From contig JAFLUG010000011.1 in NCBI GenBank assembly GCA_022508885.1, positions 1 to 36,209 of the forward strand: a stretch of DNA of 36,209 nucleotides. Reading direction: 5' to 3'. Shown in pieces: positions 17,992-27,383 of this stretch (the stretch's first letter is position 1; each line of letters opens with the position of its first letter). The notes under the pieces are model-generated. The model made no database searches and was not told the DNA's origin. It saw only the letters and a list, made by a program, of their open reading frames with translations. The stretch is from Oscillospiraceae bacterium (GTDB taxonomy: Bacteria > Bacillota > Clostridia > Oscillospirales > Ruminococcaceae). Made by a program: the position numbers and the translations under genes.

Positions 17992-18035
17992 ATGAAATAC
18001 CTGCATATGATCTGCATCATATGCAGGTATTTCAT
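17992..18035. terminator. Long perfect hairpin after jetC
   Basis: A perfect 20-bp inverted repeat (17992-18011 with 18016-18035) with a 4-base loop. It lies about 25 bases beyond the jetC stop and between convergent transcripts, so it probably ends both. The minus-strand T-tail is short, so it may also protect the mRNA end. Confidence 0.75.
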
Positions 18036-18060
18036 CATTGTAAAAATTAAGAAAAAATGG

Positions 18061-21000
18061 TCAAGGCAACGAAAGCTGCTCTGATAAATAAAACGCGTGT
18101 TCTATATGCTGTTTTGCTTCGGATTCCAATATTTCCACATTTGAAAGCTGTAATTTTCTGAATCGGAGCTGATACACCATATCAAAGCAATTCGTCACTG
18201 CCGCTGTTCCAAGGTGTGTCAAACAAATCAGCTGTATATTGAAATGATGAGCAATCCTGAACATCGGTTCAAGAAGGTGAGGAGCGGATATGGGACCAAA
18301 TGGATTATCAAGAATCAGTACACCTTTTGTAATATTAAGATTTTCTGTAATTCCTCTCGTATAGTTCATCACAGATACAACAAGCGAAAATAATACAACA
18401 AACTGCTCACCTCCCGAATTTGCTTTAAGCGCGTTCTCCCATGAACGATAACCGCTGTTCTGAATATTTTTATCAATTTTATACACCTTGACAGGAATAG
18501 TTTCCTTTCCTATATAACAATTTAAAAGTCTTCTTATCTCCAAATGATTACGATATTTATTCCCGGATTCTTCTTGTCTGTATTTTTTTATTTGCTCTAT
18601 GATATAACGATTGATTCTTTCTGCGGGAATGCTGCTTGTAGAATCAACTTCAGGTAATTCAATCCGTATCATCTGTTTCTTGATATTACCGATTTGTACA
18701 CCTGATTTCTTTGAAAGGATATTAAGGTTTTCATATAACCGTCCTGAGCGCTGGAGACAGTGATCTACAAGCTGTTTCCTACTGTCTTCAACATCTCTCA
18801 AAATAATAGAGAGTTGTTCGATACGTTCGCGATATCTGCGAACATCATCTTCTGTGCGTTCATATAGCGTAAAATACCTGTCCCCTTTGATTTGTGTATT
18901 GTTTATAACAGAGATAATTCCGTCAAGCGTTCCGGTAAATAAACTATGTTCACTTCGAAACGGCTCAAGCTCACGGGTATGATATTTTTTTGTATCTTCT
19001 TCCGCTCGATGAAGATTTCTAATGCAGGCATCGATCTTATCCTGAATCACATTTATGTCAACAATTTCTTCAAGGATTTTGGGTGTATAATCCTCCATTT
19101 CTTTTTGAAATTGTGTAGCATATCTCGCAGCATATTTTCTATCTGATTTAAATTCGTCCAATCGCTTTTCACACTTACGGCAATCGGATTCGACAGACTT
19201 TAGCACAGCTTCACAGTCTTTGATACGCCGTTCAAAATCCAAACCAACCTCGGAACGCTCCAACAGCTTAACATTTAACTCTTTGAAATTGCGTTCGGAT
19301 TTCTTTAAATTGTTTTCAGCTAACTTAAAGTCGCCGTCAGCTTTCGTGTATGCTTTTTCTGACTGTTCATAATCCCTAACAGACTGTCTTCTCTGTTCCT
19401 CTGTATAGCGATAAGCGGTGTCGGTATATTCTGTTGTTTCGTATTCTTCCCGGTCTAATCCAAAACGTTTGAGGTCAGATTCTTTTTTCTTGAGCAGAAT
19501 CTTTATTTCTTCGATTTGTTTTTGCAAACTCTTTTTGTCAGATGAACGCTGAGATTGAAACAGTTGATATTCCTCCCGCATTGTCTGATAATTATCGGAA
19601 AGTAAATCTGCTTTCTCGGTATCTTTCAACTCCTCAATCAGACCCCGATACTCCAACAGATGATTTTCCAGTATTTCCATTCTTGCTTTGCACTCGTATA
19701 TCAAATCATTTGTATCGCGTTCTTCCCCTTGTCTCGATTTAATTAAATCAGACAACTGTTTACAGCTTGCTTCAATATTTGAAATTTCCGTACAAAGCTG
19801 TTCAAACTGTTTGATCTTATCACAGATACCTTCAAATTCTTTTCTGCTTTGTTCTGCATTTTGTTTTTGGCTTTGCTGTTCATTATATAACTTTTTGAGT
19901 TTTTCTTTTTCTCTCTGAATTTCTTCAAAACGGTTATCCAAATCGGATAATTGTTTTTCCAAATCATCAAGGTTTTTTTTGTGAGAATCAATGTCGGCAA
20001 GTATTTGACGCTCATAATCGGCAGGATATGAAAACCGTATCAATACCTTTCGTTCTTCTTCCCATTCATCAATCTGACGCTTGAAACTCTGAGTACCTTC
20101 CCTCGCCTTTGTTAATTCATTTCGTACACGCTCTGCATAGGCAGAGACATCAGAAAAATAGTTCTTATCATAGGCAGAAAGAAACGGCACTTGTATATTC
20201 CACTTTTTCTCTGCCATATCAGCAAGCTCTAAGCGCGTATATACAGGAACGATTGCCGATAGCCATATGTCCTCTATTGTAAGGCTCAGCAGTTTTTCCT
20301 GTTCTCTTTTGGAATCCACGATAACAGAATAAGCTACAAGCGGGTTGATTTCAAGAATAGCTTCTTGTATTTCGTGAGGCAGGTTCAAAATATAACGCTC
20401 GCCGGTTTGAAAATGGATCCCACTATCCTGCAAAAAATCAACTGCGGATTTAGAGAGATGAAGCTGTCCGTTTTCAACACACCTTGACTGTTCTGTTAAC
20501 ATTTCGGCAGAGCGTTCTGATTTCCTCAATTTTTCCTGCAATTCTTCAACTATTAATTCCAGACAAGCCAAAGGCTCCTCGGAAAATATTCTTTCCGAGG
20601 GAATGGATAGATGTTCCAATACTCGAGAAGCGTCATTGTAGTCTTTTCGATATTGTGATAGATATGTTTTTGAATTTTCTAATTGTGCATTTACACCGTT
20701 TTGTTGTTGATTAAGTTCTATACGCTTGGTGTTTTGTTCTTCAAGCTCCTGTTCGAGCTGTTTTTCTTCTTTTTCATAGGTCTGTAATTTATTTGTCGAA
20801 TCGGTTATTCTTTTAGTATAATTAGCACGGATATTGCTGATATCCTCCGCAGAAAACCTCTCATCCAGCATAATGTCTATCCGCACACCGAGGTTGTCTA
20901 AACCTTCATTGATTTGTTCAGACAATGTTTCCTTGCGTCCAATCAACCTGCTGCACTTTTCTTTTTCACCGGAAAGCTTTAGGGTAAGCTCGTCAATATC

Positions 21001-22350
21001 TTTCTGTATCGATTGCAATTCTTCGGAATGCTGACGAACTTGTTTTTCATTAAGACGATATTCTTCATCGTCCTGCTTTTCCCGTTCGCTTGCAGCAATA
21101 AAAAGAGAATACATGAGAGAAAGTATATGCAAATTCAAGTCGCCCTGCTCAAGTTCTCTTAGCTGTAAATGCAATGCTTCTTCTTTATTTTGCTGTTCTA
21201 TCAGGTCTGCGTACTCTTTGGCGGCATTAAGCACCTTGATCTGATGTTCAAATTGCTCGCGCCTTATTTTTGCTTTTTCTTTATTCTGTGCAGTTTCCGA
21301 AAGCTGAATTTCAGCCGTGTCATACTCATCTTTCGCGATATAATATTCTTCCGATGCTTTTTCTGAGCGTATATGATATAGCTTTTCTTTTAGTGTTTGA
21401 GCTTTTGCTTCAAGTCCCTCTTTTTCTTCTGTTTTCTGTTTTATATGATGCTCCAAAGTAAACATGTGATCTGCTAACAAGCGAATTGCCTGTATTTTTT
21501 CATCTTCCGCATTCCACATATTTTTCATATATGAGAGTATTTCTTGTAATTTATCGGTAAACATTGTTATCTGCGATTGTAAGCGTAAATTTTCCTCCTG
21601 TCCCTCATAGCTTTTTGCATAATTTAAAAACATTTCTTCAAGCTCTTCCAATGAAGATTTATCGTTCGGCATTATCCCCGGAATAATAAACCGATCAAGC
21701 AGTCTGTCAGTTGTATTGTACTTTTCAAAAAATTTTGAGATACCTCCCTCGACCTCATTTATAGGTATAAGAATATTTTCCCATTCTTTATGAAGAATAC
21801 CGTATTCCTCAAGACATTTCTGATAACGGCGTGTATCATCAGATGCAAAATATTCTACCTTTCCGTTTTGTAGTTTTTTTCTAAGATCATCGAAGGATAT
21901 TGCTCGGATTTGATTGCCAGTTCGTTCAGTAAGAGGAAGATTTATCAAATCAAGCTTATCGCCTGTTCGTGCGTAATTGTGCAAAAAAGTATAATACCGT
22001 ATCGTTTTGCTTTCAGTTTCAATGTCCGCATTTGTACCGGCGGCCAATGCTATACCCGTAAGCAAACTGTTTGAAGAACCGTCCAATGCCCATTCTATCA
22101 GAACAAACGCATGATCTGTGCCACTCTGAAAATAATCGGTGATACTGCGCTTTTGCACCGTTGCCTTAGGACAAATCGGCTGTAACATAATTTGAACAAG
22201 CACTGATTTTCCACCGCCGTTTTCCAGATTAAGCAGGGTGTCGATTGGTTTCCCTTGTGTATCTTCAGTACAAAACATCTCATCCGGTATTAACCTTGTC
22301 CCCTCATTAAACCGAAAATTTACAATGCGAATTTTACGGATCGCAGGCAT
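18061..22350 (-). CDS. jetC: Wadjet JetC, SMC-like ATPase
   Basis: A 1429-residue SMC-like ATPase, the motor of the Wadjet complex, which extrudes loops on small circular DNA before cleavage. The N-terminal Walker A is NGGGKS (residues 44-49), after FRFNEG and LLNLE. Residues about 270-1250 form long coiled coils with a break near residues 620-760 that would be the hinge. The C-terminal head has the ABC signature NSGGEQF (near 1311) and Walker B LILDN (1345-1349). An Asn (1349) follows the Walker B Asp where many SMC proteins have Glu; this may be normal for the subtype. The ATG has AGGAGGA seven bases upstream and overlaps the end of jetB by 17 bases. Last gene of the operon. Confidence 0.92.
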   Translation of the reverse strand: MPAIRKIRIVNFRFNEGTRLIPDEMFCTEDTQGKPIDTLLNLENGGGKSVLVQIMLQPICPKATVQKRSITDYFQSGTDHAFVLIEWALDGSSNSLLTGIALAAGTNADIETESKTIRYYTFLHNYARTGDKLDLINLPLTERTGNQIRAISFDDLRKKLQNGKVEYFASDDTRRYQKCLEEYGILHKEWENILIPINEVEGGISKFFEKYNTTDRLLDRFIIPGIMPNDKSSLEELEEMFLNYAKSYEGQEENLRLQSQITMFTDKLQEILSYMKNMWNAEDEKIQAIRLLADHMFTLEHHIKQKTEEKEGLEAKAQTLKEKLYHIRSEKASEEYYIAKDEYDTAEIQLSETAQNKEKAKIRREQFEHQIKVLNAAKEYADLIEQQNKEEALHLQLRELEQGDLNLHILSLMYSLFIAASEREKQDDEEYRLNEKQVRQHSEELQSIQKDIDELTLKLSGEKEKCSRLIGRKETLSEQINEGLDNLGVRIDIMLDERFSAEDISNIRANYTKRITDSTNKLQTYEKEEKQLEQELEEQNTKRIELNQQQNGVNAQLENSKTYLSQYRKDYNDASRVLEHLSIPSERIFSEEPLACLELIVEELQEKLRKSERSAEMLTEQSRCVENGQLHLSKSAVDFLQDSGIHFQTGERYILNLPHEIQEAILEINPLVAYSVIVDSKREQEKLLSLTIEDIWLSAIVPVYTRLELADMAEKKWNIQVPFLSAYDKNYFSDVSAYAERVRNELTKAREGTQSFKRQIDEWEEERKVLIRFSYPADYERQILADIDSHKKNLDDLEKQLSDLDNRFEEIQREKEKLKKLYNEQQSQKQNAEQSRKEFEGICDKIKQFEQLCTEISNIEASCKQLSDLIKSRQGEERDTNDLIYECKARMEILENHLLEYRGLIEELKDTEKADLLSDNYQTMREEYQLFQSQRSSDKKSLQKQIEEIKILLKKKESDLKRFGLDREEYETTEYTDTAYRYTEEQRRQSVRDYEQSEKAYTKADGDFKLAENNLKKSERNFKELNVKLLERSEVGLDFERRIKDCEAVLKSVESDCRKCEKRLDEFKSDRKYAARYATQFQKEMEDYTPKILEEIVDINVIQDKIDACIRNLHRAEEDTKKYHTRELEPFRSEHSLFTGTLDGIISVINNTQIKGDRYFTLYERTEDDVRRYRERIEQLSIILRDVEDSRKQLVDHCLQRSGRLYENLNILSKKSGVQIGNIKKQMIRIELPEVDSTSSIPAERINRYIIEQIKKYRQEESGNKYRNHLEIRRLLNCYIGKETIPVKVYKIDKNIQNSGYRSWENALKANSGGEQFVVLFSLVVSVMNYTRGITENLNITKGVLILDNPFGPISAPHLLEPMFRIAHHFNIQLICLTHLGTAAVTNCFDMVYQLRFRKLQLSNVEILESEAKQHIEHAFYLSEQLSLP

Positions 22351-23023
22351 CTATTGTTCCTCCTATAATAGAATGGATCTCGGAAATTCGATCCTGAGAC
22401 AGAAAATACGGCATTAAATCATTCAACTTTACAGTTGGTTTCCACATGCCATCAGATTCGTATAGCAGTTCCTCATCTTTAAATTTTTTGATAATCTTTT
22501 TGAAACAACCATGTTTTGTGTCAATTGAAGTGGAATCATCGCCACGCTTTGCAAGCCAGCTATCTGCCAATCGCAAAAAATCCAAGCTGTATTGTGCAGA
22601 AGCATTTTTCAGCTTTTCTCCTTCATCATGCGCCTTCTGACAATGCTCTGTAAAATCATCAAGAAAATCTGATTCTCTGATATAATATCTCGTTTGCAAA
22701 CTGTTCCCCTTACCGCCAAACAGCTCATACAGCAAAAACATTGCCATATAATTAAGCAAATACAACTCATCCAGCCTTTCATTTCCGACAGAACGCTGAA
22801 AATCCTTGTTATTCTGGGAAAACAGTTCATTCGTAGGATTTGGCAAAAGGTACAGTCTGCCGTTGGTGCGATAAATCGTGAAATCCAGCTCCTGTTCCAT
22901 AACAGCAAGCTCTGCAGAAATTTCAGCGTCGCAAGAATCATCATAAAATACCGGCTCATGCGCTCTTGTAATATATCCTTTTTCCATCAGTTTTGCAAAT
23001 AATCTTATGGTCTCAGATTTCAT
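22334..23023 (-). CDS. jetB: Wadjet JetB, KITE-like subunit
   Basis: A 229-residue protein in the position and size of JetB, the winged-helix (KITE/MukE-like) partner of the SMC motor. It lacks motifs I can name beyond a conserved-looking core (LDELYLLNYMAMFLLYELFGG and FLRLADSWLAKRGDD). It seems to match the DUF6063-type JetB of Firmicute systems rather than the DUF4194 type, from memory. It starts within an ATGA overlap with jetA and overlaps jetC by 17 bases, so all three are translationally coupled. The call rests mainly on operon position. Confidence 0.85.
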   Translation of the reverse strand: MKSETIRLFAKLMEKGYITRAHEPVFYDDSCDAEISAELAVMEQELDFTIYRTNGRLYLLPNPTNELFSQNNKDFQRSVGNERLDELYLLNYMAMFLLYELFGGKGNSLQTRYYIRESDFLDDFTEHCQKAHDEGEKLKNASAQYSLDFLRLADSWLAKRGDDSTSIDTKHGCFKKIIKKFKDEELLYESDGMWKPTVKLNDLMPYFLSQDRISEIHSIIGGTIDACDP

Positions 23024-24546
23024 TTTACCACCTCCACAGTCAGATCATTCATTTTAATCTGCCTGTTTCCTATAGACGGAAACATAACCATGTCCTCCGT
23101 GCTGCGTATAATCACTAACTGCATTTGCACAAGTTCTTTAGGCAACTCACTCAAACAATATGAAAGATCAAATTCTCCGACAGGAATGATTATACTGTGC
23201 TGTTCCTCTCTCCATGCCGCAATGTTTATCTCTCCAATCGCATAGAGTTTAAGCATAACGTCCGGCAGCGCATTTTCCTGCAGCTGTAATTCCAACATTT
23301 CGTCGGTCAGTGTTTTCAGATAATCACTGAATCGAAAATCAGTACAGCTATCTGCATAAAGAAACAATGATTTAATTATATTAACATATCTTTTATTACG
23401 AATATCTGCTGTTGTTTCAATATTTTCTTCAATTCCAATATCGATCCCGTTATCTCCCGCACACTCTCTGACAGCATTCTGCCTTCCGTAGAAATAATCA
23501 AGACTAAATATATGAAGAAAAGCAGGGATGTACAAAGGTTGAAACAGTCTGCCGATATCCTTTGCATTGTATGCGCTTAATTTACGGAGCAACGAAAGCA
23601 ATTCCTGTTCAAAATCAATATGACCTGAATGCAAGTAAGAAAAACTATCATCCAAGAGCTGTGCATATAAGTCAGACAATGTAAATTTCTGATTATATAC
23701 ACGGCTTTGTTCATTGATGACTGTATCTATGTTTTCCAAAATTTCACTTATTTCACGCTCAGTCTGCCTAATATTTCCGCTATCGGATATGTCGATATCT
23801 GCTATCGCCTGCAGCTTTGCTGACACAAGTGTACGGATATCGCTTAACTGCTTGCTTTCGTCCTCAAAAGAATACTTGACCTGAGTGACGATCTCTTCAT
23901 ACTCTTCTACGGAAACATCTGAAATGCTTGTCCTGCACCGCAGCATAAAATCGTCCATTCTTGTTTTCAGATTTCTCACGCGACTGACCAGTTCTCGACT
24001 TTCCCGCAATGCTTTAGAATAATTTCCGCGCCGTATAAATTCCTGAAGTTTGAAACGGCTGACCGAAAAATCAAGCTCACTGTCGATCTCTTTCGTGCGA
24101 AACAGAAATTCATACGCTTCATTTGTAAGAACATAATTGCCGCCTTGATGTTCTATCAGAATAAGAGTGCTCTGTTCCCTGAATTGTCTTTCGTTGCTTT
24201 GAAATGTATCAAACAAACGAATCTTTCCGCCACTTTGAAGCACATCAGTCACAATATAATCCGCAAGTTTTTCGGCGTATTCCGGTAAATACCCATATAT
24301 GTCCGATAATTCACGAAGAAAAACAATAATATCTTGTTTGGTACAGCGTTCTCCATACCGCAATGTACTGTCCATGATAAACACAAGAACCATAAGAACA
24401 AGGTTATCTATTCTGTTCTCATTATTGCCAAAAATCTCTTGAATATCATTATGAGTGCTTCGATTTATCAGGTATTTGACAAGGTTTACAAATCTCATAC
24501 GCTTTTCAAAATCCTGTAATAATTCCCAAGATTCACTTGAAATCAT
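23020..24546 (-). CDS. jetA: Wadjet JetA, kleisin-like subunit
   Basis: A 508-residue protein in the position of JetA, the kleisin that bridges the SMC heads. The N-terminal 170 residues look like a winged-helix bundle (NLVKYLINRSTHNDIQEIF; YVLTNEAYEFLFRTKEI), followed by long helical stretches (residues about 175-300) and a C-terminal mixed domain. This resembles the DUF5716-type JetA of Firmicutes, from memory. The gene starts four bases after the jetD stop, with a GAGGT ribosome site inside the end of jetD, and ends in an ATGA overlap with jetB. Confidence 0.85.
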   Translation of the reverse strand: MISSESWELLQDFEKRMRFVNLVKYLINRSTHNDIQEIFGNNENRIDNLVLMVLVFIMDSTLRYGERCTKQDIIVFLRELSDIYGYLPEYAEKLADYIVTDVLQSGGKIRLFDTFQSNERQFREQSTLILIEHQGGNYVLTNEAYEFLFRTKEIDSELDFSVSRFKLQEFIRRGNYSKALRESRELVSRVRNLKTRMDDFMLRCRTSISDVSVEEYEEIVTQVKYSFEDESKQLSDIRTLVSAKLQAIADIDISDSGNIRQTEREISEILENIDTVINEQSRVYNQKFTLSDLYAQLLDDSFSYLHSGHIDFEQELLSLLRKLSAYNAKDIGRLFQPLYIPAFLHIFSLDYFYGRQNAVRECAGDNGIDIGIEENIETTADIRNKRYVNIIKSLFLYADSCTDFRFSDYLKTLTDEMLELQLQENALPDVMLKLYAIGEINIAAWREEQHSIIIPVGEFDLSYCLSELPKELVQMQLVIIRSTEDMVMFPSIGNRQIKMNDLTVEVVK

Positions 24547-24550
24547 TCTA

Positions 24551-25579
24551 TTACCTCATGTTTTCTGCCAATATCGGATATGAAAGTATCTCCTGCGGCA
24601 AACGCTTATTCTCCTGTAAGATCTGCAATATATGCGCTTGCTCATATTGAGAAAATTCAGGAAGAATTTCTGTAACATCGGGTTTGATATATCTTTTGTC
24701 ATCACTATCCGGAAGTATCAGATCCCGACTTAACTCCAACATCTTATGATAGGCAGGCATAAATAAAGAAATCGAAATATCTTCCGCTTCATGACATAAG
24801 CGCAAAAATATATCAAATCCTGCTCTATCAATATCTCCGCAGTACAAATATTCAACCTTATCTGCTCCCAAAAAACGAGAGTAAGATTGAAATTTCCCTT
24901 TTCCTGTAATATCATTACCCTGTCCGAAAATTACCCCGTCAATAGATATTCCAAATAACCTGCGGTTTCCGTTTTCGTACATTAGTCTGCGGATATTAAA
25001 CCAAATATCTTTATTTTCACAGATAAGCAAAGTCATTTGTGCCTTTCGGACGGGAATATAATCTGAGAAGCATTGTTCAGGCGTCTCATAATAATGAAGA
25101 TTTTTACCGGAAATTCCAAGGTTGTTCAATAATGTTAAGTGATTATCCAATATCTTCTCATCGCCAAAAACAGAAAATGACCGCTCTCGCCTTGACATCA
25201 TAGTACAATTATTGTTATGAATCAACCATTCACTTAATTGAAATAAAAAATCTTTATGATTTATAAATTGTTCACGATTTCGTGTCAAATATCCGTTTGC
25301 TGTAATACGGGGATGCAGAGAGTATATTTCCTCAACGGATATTTGTGTCTTATCTTCAAATTTAACATTGTACCGCAGATACAACGGATTTTTCAAGTTT
25401 CCGTCTGTACCGCTGCTCTTGATCGGCAGCAATATACCTTGCTCAGCAAGTTCAATAATCTGTTCCCGATATGTTTCAGATTGGTTACACAAATCCATTA
25501 GTTCATTCAGATTGATTCTCTTTCTCGGAAATAGTTTTAACGACCTGTATAATTCATTATCTTTGTCTAAAGCATTCAT
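24551..25579 (-). CDS. jetD: Wadjet JetD, Toprim nuclease subunit
   Basis: A 342-residue protein: the DNA-cleaving subunit of Wadjet, with a C-terminal Toprim domain (DUF2220 type). The Toprim residues are present: the Glu in LLICENKDIW (residue 188) and the Asp pair in YCGDIDRAGF (249 and 251). The N-terminal part should form the arm/winged-helix region. Two starts are possible. The ATG at 25612 has a weak ribosome site; the ATG at 25579 has GAGGTGAG four bases upstream and gives a more protein-like N-terminus, so it is preferred. Its place before jetA differs from the type I jetABCD order and fits a Firmicute subtype (II or III; not resolved here). Confidence 0.88.
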   Translation of the reverse strand: MNALDKDNELYRSLKLFPRKRINLNELMDLCNQSETYREQIIELAEQGILLPIKSSGTDGNLKNPLYLRYNVKFEDKTQISVEEIYSLHPRITANGYLTRNREQFINHKDFLFQLSEWLIHNNNCTMMSRRERSFSVFGDEKILDNHLTLLNNLGISGKNLHYYETPEQCFSDYIPVRKAQMTLLICENKDIWFNIRRLMYENGNRRLFGISIDGVIFGQGNDITGKGKFQSYSRFLGADKVEYLYCGDIDRAGFDIFLRLCHEAEDISISLFMPAYHKMLELSRDLILPDSDDKRYIKPDVTEILPEFSQYEQAHILQILQENKRLPQEILSYPILAENMR

Positions 25580-25622
25580 ACGGCTCACCTCTAAACATCC
25601 TTTTTTTGACATTCGCTCACTT

Positions 25623-26840
25623 TCAATCCATCATATTGCGGAAATACGGGTCTGCTCCGTAACGCCCCTCAAGATACTGCTTATCAAATGCAGCAGTAGG
25701 CTGAATATGATTACCGTTTTCATCCTTAATTTCATACAAAGAATACAAATCGCTGGATTCGTCCGCTCGTTTGCAAGCAAACCAAATCTCATCAGTACGG
25801 AAAACCGTGCTCTTCATCGTGGAAATATCGTGAGATGTAAACACCAACTGCGCGTTCTTGGTATTGATTTCAGGATTCTTGAAAAGCATAATTATATACT
25901 TCAAAAGCTTAGGGTGAAGTTTGACCTCAAGTTCGTCAGCCATAAGCACACCACCGCATGATATTGCTTTAAGAGCATACGGAAAGAAATTAAATAACTT
26001 TTTTGTCCCTTCTGACTCGTCAATTAAATCCATTATAAAGCTTTTATCATTCACAATATGTTCAACAGATATATTGTGACTGTTTGTTTCAGGCAGGTTC
26101 TCTATTTTATAATCACTAATATTTATACCCATTTCATTTATAAGAGATAAAAACTTTTGCTTTTCTTCATCGTTTTGTTCAAGCTTTATTTTCTCTTGAA
26201 CATAATCTGCATAATTGAATACAACACAACTTTTAAACCAACTGATTGCTCTGTCAATAGGTTCAAGCTTATAGTTTATTCCAAGAGATGAAAGCAATGG
26301 CAACGAATCGTTTATTTGAGTATTAATTGAGGCTTTTCTTATGCATGATCCAAGTGTAATTTCCCCTTTTGAACGCTCAAACACTGTTAAAGTACGGCTA
26401 CATTTTTTTAATTCTTTACGGTACATATTTTCTTCAAGAATTTTTTCCTGTTTTAACGAAATAAAATATTTGTACTCATACTCATCATCGGGTCTGAAAA
26501 ATAAGGTAAAATCCGTTGGATTATAGGCAGAATTTTCATCAAAGTTAAACGGAGCGCAATCAAATGGAATCCTTTTATCGTCTATTCCCGATTTTAGTCT
26601 ATAAATTGGATTCATAACTATTGCTACAACACAATGAAACGCTCTTATAACATTTGACTTTCCGCCTGCATTAGGACCGTAAATAACCGAAACAGGCAAA
26701 AACTCCTTGCCGTCAGAATCACGAAGCAAAGAATCCTTGAAATTCTTGGTTTCATCTTTAGATGTTGCTACCGCCTGCAAATCAAACACAGCCTCGTCCT
26801 TATATGATCTGAAATTCTTAAATGAAAATTGACAAAGCAT
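25623..26840 (-). CDS. AAA15/OLD-like ATPase leading the Wadjet operon
   Basis: A 405-residue ABC-type ATPase of the AAA15/AAA21 group, which includes OLD-, RloA- and abortive-infection-like proteins. Motifs: FKNFRSYKDEAVFDLQAV at the N-terminus, Walker A IYGPNAGGKSN (near residue 54), the segment IDESEGTKKLFNF (near 270), Walker B GGVLMADELEVKLHP (near 296) and the H-loop LVFTSHD. There is no fused Toprim nuclease, and no RloB-like partner next to it. It ends 10-43 bases before jetD, with no promoter or terminator between, while a consensus promoter lies just before it; it is therefore probably the first gene of a five-gene operon. It may add an ATP-dependent sensor, or be an independent defence gene that shares the promoter. 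Confidence 0.85.
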   Translation of the reverse strand: MLCQFSFKNFRSYKDEAVFDLQAVATSKDETKNFKDSLLRDSDGKEFLPVSVIYGPNAGGKSNVIRAFHCVVAIVMNPIYRLKSGIDDKRIPFDCAPFNFDENSAYNPTDFTLFFRPDDEYEYKYFISLKQEKILEENMYRKELKKCSRTLTVFERSKGEITLGSCIRKASINTQINDSLPLLSSLGINYKLEPIDRAISWFKSCVVFNYADYVQEKIKLEQNDEEKQKFLSLINEMGINISDYKIENLPETNSHNISVEHIVNDKSFIMDLIDESEGTKKLFNFFPYALKAISCGGVLMADELEVKLHPKLLKYIIMLFKNPEINTKNAQLVFTSHDISTMKSTVFRTDEIWFACKRADESSDLYSLYEIKDENGNHIQPTAAFDKQYLEGRYGADPYFRNMMD

Positions 26841-26861
26841 ATAATCATCCTTTCGCTATTT

Positions 26862-26890
26862 ATTATATTATAATTGTGCCCAAATGTCAA
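26862..26890 (-). promoter_or_regulatory. Consensus promoter of the ATPase-Wadjet operon
   Basis: On the minus strand TTGACA (26890-26885), a 17-base spacer and TATAAT (26867-26862), perfect hexamers. Transcription would start near 26855, about 15 bases before the ATG at 26840. No other good promoter was seen before jetD. Confidence 0.8.
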
Positions 26891-26901
26891 TATAAAATAC
26901 C

Positions 26902-26928
26902 GATTTTAAGAATTTTTTTCTTAAAATC
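26902..26928. repeat. AT-rich palindrome upstream of the Wadjet operon promoter
   Basis: A perfect 11-bp inverted repeat (26902-26912 with 26918-26928) with a TTTTT centre, starting 12 bases upstream of the operon's -35 box. It could be an operator or simply a hairpin; no T-tail follows. Confidence 0.6.
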
Positions 26929-27066
26929 AGGATTTAAAACTTGAATTCATTACTTTAACCATTAAGTTCTATTTTTCGAGTAGCCTTTATATCTGCGGGG
27001 ATACAGCATATACTGTAGATTACGCTAAACACAAAAGATTGCAAATAATTCTACTAAAAAATCGTA

Positions 27067-27095
27067 TTGACAAAATAAATAAGTTAAGCTATAAT
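27067..27095 (+). promoter_or_regulatory. Consensus promoter with no gene behind it
   Basis: TTGACA (27067-27072), a 17-base spacer and TATAAT (27090-27095). No protein-coding frame with a ribosome site follows before the terminator-like hairpin at 27137-27162. It may make a small RNA, or be the surviving promoter of a lost gene. Confidence 0.65.
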
Positions 27096-27101
27096 GAAAA
27101 T

Positions 27102-27162
27102 AAGAGTAATAGTATCTCGGTCGCAAAGGTGTTAATAACTGTACAGGGCATGTCAGTTTTTT
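27102..27162 (+). ncRNA. Candidate ~60-nt small RNA
   Basis: A short transcript is implied by the consensus promoter at 27067-27095 and a terminator-like hairpin: AACTG and ACA (27137-27145, one bulged T) pair with TGT and CAGTT (27151-27158), followed by TTTTTT. The body has no usable ribosome site. The target is unknown. Both ends are inferred. Confidence 0.4.
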
Positions 27163-27220
27163 ATCAGTTGTTAGTATAGGAAATTCAACACACGAAAAGT
27201 TCTAAATTCACAGAAAATCT

Positions 27221-27268
27221 TGGGTACAGTTTGGGTACACTTAACTCAAAAACTACCAAAAAGTACCC
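27221..27268. repeat. TGGGTACA repeats, possible integrase arm sites
   Basis: TGGGTACA occurs at 27221-27228 and 27232-27239 (11 bases apart), and the inverted GTACCC occurs at 27263-27268. Short repeats of this kind beside a tRNA attachment site usually bind a tyrosine integrase. No matching integrase gene is next to them. Confidence 0.5.
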
Positions 27269-27383
27269 GTTTTCGGAAGAGATTTTATACATATCGTAAT
27301 ATTATACAGTTTGTAATTCTTAAAATTTGGCTTAACAGTGCGGTTTTTCCGGGTGGTTAGAACTGTTATAAATTTAAAGCTTT

